From Lunularia cruciata (Eukaryota > Streptophyta > Marchantiopsida > Lunulariales > Lunulariaceae): DNA of 64,000 bases. Shown here piece after piece: positions 60,387-64,000 of the stretch (the first letter of the stretch is position 1; the number at the start of each line of letters is the position of its first letter). The position numbers were made by a program, and so were the translations under genes. The notes below the pieces were generated by a model. That model was not told where the DNA came from and made no database searches. It was given only the letters and a program-made list of their open reading frames with translations. Location: positions 37,820,001 through 37,884,000 of the forward strand of contig OX419757.1 of assembly GCA_948567375.1 (NCBI GenBank). Reading direction: 5' to 3'.

Positions 60387-61338
60387 TTCGACAGCAGATA
60401 GCAATTGCCCTCGGAAGGAAATTCCCAGAAGGAAACTTCAGGTAGATAGAATACCTGATGTCTCAAGATTCGCTTGATTAGTGGAAATACGCTACCCAAT
60501 AGGCATGGCGTTTCGAGTTTACCGTTTGGTAGACAAATCGATTAGTTTTAGCTCTAAGCAGATCTTCCAACTTGAGACTCTTCAACTACTAGAGTAGATC
60601 TAATGCTTGGCATTCATAAATCATGTGAGTAAACTTAGGTAGGACACTTAGTTACAATGTTGAAATTTATTAACTTAAAAGAAGGATTAGATATGGATCA
60701 AAAGGAAAGTCAACTTCTCCGTCATTCTTGGAGACAGACTTTAAAATATAGAGGACAAAGAAATATGTTCTAAGAGTTGTTTACCCGGAGTTTAGTTTAA
60801 GCGGCAACCTGTAAGATTTGTACTAGATCTTGGTTTATGCTAGTAATCGTGCCCGTAAACAGTCAGTAAGATATGGTACTACTGCTGGGAATAGTAACCT
60901 ACACGGGTATTCGAATTTTTTTATTGATTTTTCTTTTTATAAATTTTTTTTCTCAGATTACACTCAAAAACCAATCTTATACAAGGTACAACATGGCCAG
61001 AATGAGCAATCATTTTCATCAAATTTTAACTCAATCTTTTGGGTTTTGGATATCAAAAGGAGGATCCAAATCCCTTTTATCCCACTATGAAAGATGCACC
61101 ACATGATTATCATCTTGTACACATTTAATCTGTGATTTTGAATCACATATTTCCACTTGGATTGTGCAACAAACATACTAAATGTTTCAGCTTTTTCTTT
61201 GCAAATTTAGTAGACTAACCTATAAACATGAAACAATCAATTATATTACATTTGGACTAAACTAGTGTGGTACCTACATAATTTATTATTAACAAGTTTC
61301 AAAGAAGAAGTGTATAATTGAAGTTGAATTGAAGTCAA
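60387..61338. other. Upstream region of the methyltransferase gene, then AT-rich sequence
   Basis: The first 100-150 bases upstream of the ATG are the likely 5' UTR/promoter of the methyltransferase. Beyond 60.6 kb the sequence is AT-rich, with T runs near 60920-60950 and no supported gene. Confidence 0.4.
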
Positions 61339-64000
61339 ATGGCAAAGAAAGGAGAAGAATCATGTGCTTGGGTCAGATCCAAAGAAGTTGACTTTGTGTC
61401 AAAGGAGAAAAAACTAGGATCAGACTTGACAGGTGTCAAAACCAAAGTAAGGATACTTCACCTCCGGATGATCAACCCCATGCAAAGAAATTGCAATAAA
61501 CTTTTTTGGGCCAACCAGTCAAGAAGGTACAATCAAGAAAATAGTTGAGTTGTGAGAAGGATAAAATTGAGAGTGACAAGAGTAAAGCATGCAAAAGGTA
61601 TGAGCATCAAGTGAAGATTGACCAAAGAATGACAACACATCATAACACTATAAGGTTAAGAGTTTGTCGTGGAAATTCAAAAATGTCAAGAAGATATTTG
61701 GTTCCTCTTAGTAGTTGTCTTGAAGGAATGCAAATCACAAGGCCAAACAAGAGTATAATTTTCCAAAGACCAGATGGAGTTAGAATCACACATCCAGGAG
61801 GGAGGATAATGTTGCAATGACCTAGAATTCGTGAACACATGATGCCAAGGAAGTGCAGTAGGAAGAGTTCCTCACTCTCAATGAGGAATCCTACAATTTG
61901 GAGGTTGGATGTAGTGGCAAGGATTAAAGTCTTGAGTAGACTTCAATCACTTTTCTGGCTTGGAATTGGAACCTGAGTTTTCCAAGGTTCATGGTAGAGA
62001 TAATTGCCAGTAATTGTGAGGATGACCCTAAAGTAGAGGGAAAGAAAGTCAATCTGGCTCAATGGATAGAGTAGGATTGGAGATTAGTCCTAGAGAAGGA
62101 AGCTAGGGATGTGGCCGGAGTCATCTTTTATCGGAAGGGTGAGTCTTTGGAAGAAACCGCAGAGGTGAGAAATTACTTCATTGCTCCTTGCACCAACTAT
62201 GGATATAAGGTGGATACATATCAAGACCCAATGAGGTGAGGTATTGTTAGGGCCTTGATGGCGATGTTCAACCTCGAGCAAAGCACTTACATGACAAAGA
62301 AACAAGCGGTATTCTTCCATCAAATGTTCATAAGCAAAAAGGTGAATTGTGCAAAGTGCTTTTGCTGATGGACAAGACAGATGATCATAAACTGGAGGAT
62401 GGATATGCCACCCCACTTCTTCATACTGTTTGCAACACATTTTTATTTGGGTTTAAACTTGTTGACTTCAAAGGAGAAATAGAAAAAGGTTTCTCATTTC
62501 CACCCAGCTTTGCTTCAAGAGGTAGATGCAGATGAACAAACATTATATCATGCAAATAGTGAAACATTTGTTTGTTTCTCATTTTAAAACATGTTTTAAA
62601 ATACTATGATTTTTGATAAAAGATTCTTTTTAATTGTACGGAGAACATCACAGCTCACCAAGGAAGAAGAATGATATACAACTACATTTCCTTGGATATA
62701 TAAAATAGATGATTGAAGCCGGTTCATACAATTATCAAGATATTCAGTCGCACAAGACTTTCTCAAGCAATTTGCAGGATGCATTTTCCAATTGTTTGAC
62801 ATAGATGAAACAACTGATCTGCAGTGCAAATATTGAATATGCATTGATTTGAACACAACGTCTTCAAACTCTTGACCAAAATGCTCCTAATCAGACCCTT
62901 GCTATCCCGTCCCTGGCAAAGTAGATATTTTGGAGGAGAGGGAAGAAGAGCCAACCTTGGTGTTTCCAAGAGGAGTGAGGTCAAAGAGAGGACTACAGTC
63001 TACAACTGCAAAACCAAGCCAATAGGAGAAGATGAAGACAACTCGGACAAAATCAGTTTGAAGGTGAGACATTCAAGACTTTGGAGTAAGGCACCAATAG
63101 ATGAATAGCCTACCAAAGCCAAAGAAAGAGAATTGGATGAAGATTTCCAAGGAGTGAGTTATCTATTGAAGTTGTTTGTCCGTTGCTTGTAGAATTGTAA
63201 ACAAAGAAGAATGAGATATAGCAAGATCATCGTGAAGTAAAGGATGAGCTAAAAGTAGTGAAGTACTTGAGTAAAGAAGGTCAAGAGTTGAATGAGAAGT
63301 TAACCCAAAGAAAGGAGGAAGCCAAAGAACTTGGGTGGATGCAGTACTCCGGAAGAAGACCTTAGGTAATTTGCAAGAGATTTTTGAAAAGCACGGGAGA
63401 GATTTTAAATGTGAAGCAAAAGAAGTAAAGAATCAAAGGGCAGCATTTGAGAAGTTGAAAGGGTGAATTTGATGAAGCATGACTTGAAGTGATACATTTG
63501 AAGGCCACTGTAGTCATAATGGAGCAAGAGTTGGAGAGCTTAAGATTGAGTGCAACAAAGAAAGATCAAGCATGGCAAAGGAAGTTGATGAGTAGACATC
63601 AAGAAGAAGAGAGGTTGCAAGAGTTGGTAAGGAGTGCAAAAGCCCAAATTGCTTTGTATGTAGAGGAGAAGAAGATGTTGAAGTCAGAGTACAAGGACAA
63701 ATACAAATGTATCGTGATGAGTTGACGATAGAGAGAACTCATAGGTATGCATCAAAATCAATAGGAGAGATTGTTGGGAGGATGAGGGTGATGTTGAGTA
63801 CTAAAGCCAAGGTAAAGTTGGAGGAAGCAAGATTGCACAAATTAAAGTTCTTAGTACTAGAGACAAGGAAGAGAACATCAAAGGAAGTAGACATGAATAA
63901 TCTTTTAATTTTTTTGAGAGAAAGGGTAGATAAAAATGATGTTAGAAGTGGGAGACAATGTGAGTCTCAGATTGAATTTTGTTAGATCAGAGTTGGATAG
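61339..64000 (+). pseudogene. Decayed coding region with coiled-coil ORFs, probably from a mobile element
   Basis: Several plus-strand open stretches lie in series (61339-61548, 61545-61820, about 62100-62340, 62347-62535, 62872-63108, 63489-63725, 63707-63985), separated by stops and frame changes. The order reads like one long protein that has decayed: a basic N-terminal part, a middle part (GVIFYRKGESLEETAEVRNY, KQAVFFHQMFISKKVN), and a long heptad-like C-terminal part rich in Glu, Lys and Leu (QELESLRLSATKKDQAWQRK, RDELTIERTH, IGEIVGRMRVMLSTKAKVKL). I do not recognise the family. The region runs to the window edge. Loss of frame plus AT-rich surroundings suggest a mobile-element ORF rather than a host gene. 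Confidence 0.45.

Noticed and set aside
1-64000. CRISPR arrays, operons or bacterial-style regulatory sites
   Set aside because: No regularly spaced repeats were seen, and the genes are intron-rich eukaryotic ones.

Overview
This window looks like nuclear DNA of a land plant, most likely a bryophyte, with a liverwort such as Marchantia the best guess. The reasons are intron-rich plant families (a PDR-type ABCG transporter, a plant O-fucosyltransferase-family protein and a GIANT CHLOROPLAST 1-like chloroplast protein), a Ty1/copia element primed by initiator Met-tRNA, and an intron-containing N4-cytosine-type DNA methyltransferase, a kind of gene I recall being reported from Marchantia. The species call is inference. 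A 200-base run of N at 53193-53392 is an assembly gap.

Layout. 1-9.5 kb is a pile of decayed non-LTR retrotransposon copies on the minus strand. They carry a C2H2 finger, a reverse transcriptase and a C-terminal CCHC plus restriction-like-endonuclease region, so they are R2/NeSL-like rather than L1-like. Short 5'-truncated copies with the same 3' end recur at 5.3, 11.1, 14.1 and 24.2 kb. 9.5-17 kb is mostly AT-rich, with a tandem duplication, a 75-base minisatellite and a perfect 23-bp hairpin. 18.8-22.6 kb (+) is a 9-exon O-fucosyltransferase-family gene. 24.3-27.6 kb is an AT-rich desert. 27.9-31.7 kb (+) is a 13-exon GC1/SDR39U1-like gene. 33.8-35.2 kb (+) is a Harbinger-transposase-derived gene in which all three expected catalytic acidic residues are replaced. 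36.6-45.4 kb (-) is a full 24-exon PDR/ABCG transporter of 1473 residues. 46.3 kb holds a U6 snRNA pseudogene and 46.7 kb a C-run tract. 52.4-57.0 kb (+) is an old, broken copia element with both LTRs and a PBS. 57.0-58.2 kb holds two more hairpins and a tRNA-like fragment. 58.7-60.4 kb (-) is the 3-exon DNA methyltransferase. 61.3-64 kb (+) holds decayed coiled-coil ORFs of unknown origin.

The four conserved multi-exon genes were reconstructed by hand. In each, every intron obeys GT-AG and the phases join without a stop. Their total lengths are 1935, 1179, 4422 and 1170 nt, all divisible by three, so all four look intact. Nothing suggests they work as one pathway: they are ordinary single genes separated by transposon debris. 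The item most worth a second look is the methyltransferase, a bacterial-type beta-class enzyme (TSPPY motif before the DPYGGTGTT motif) with eukaryotic introns and a long basic C-terminal tail.
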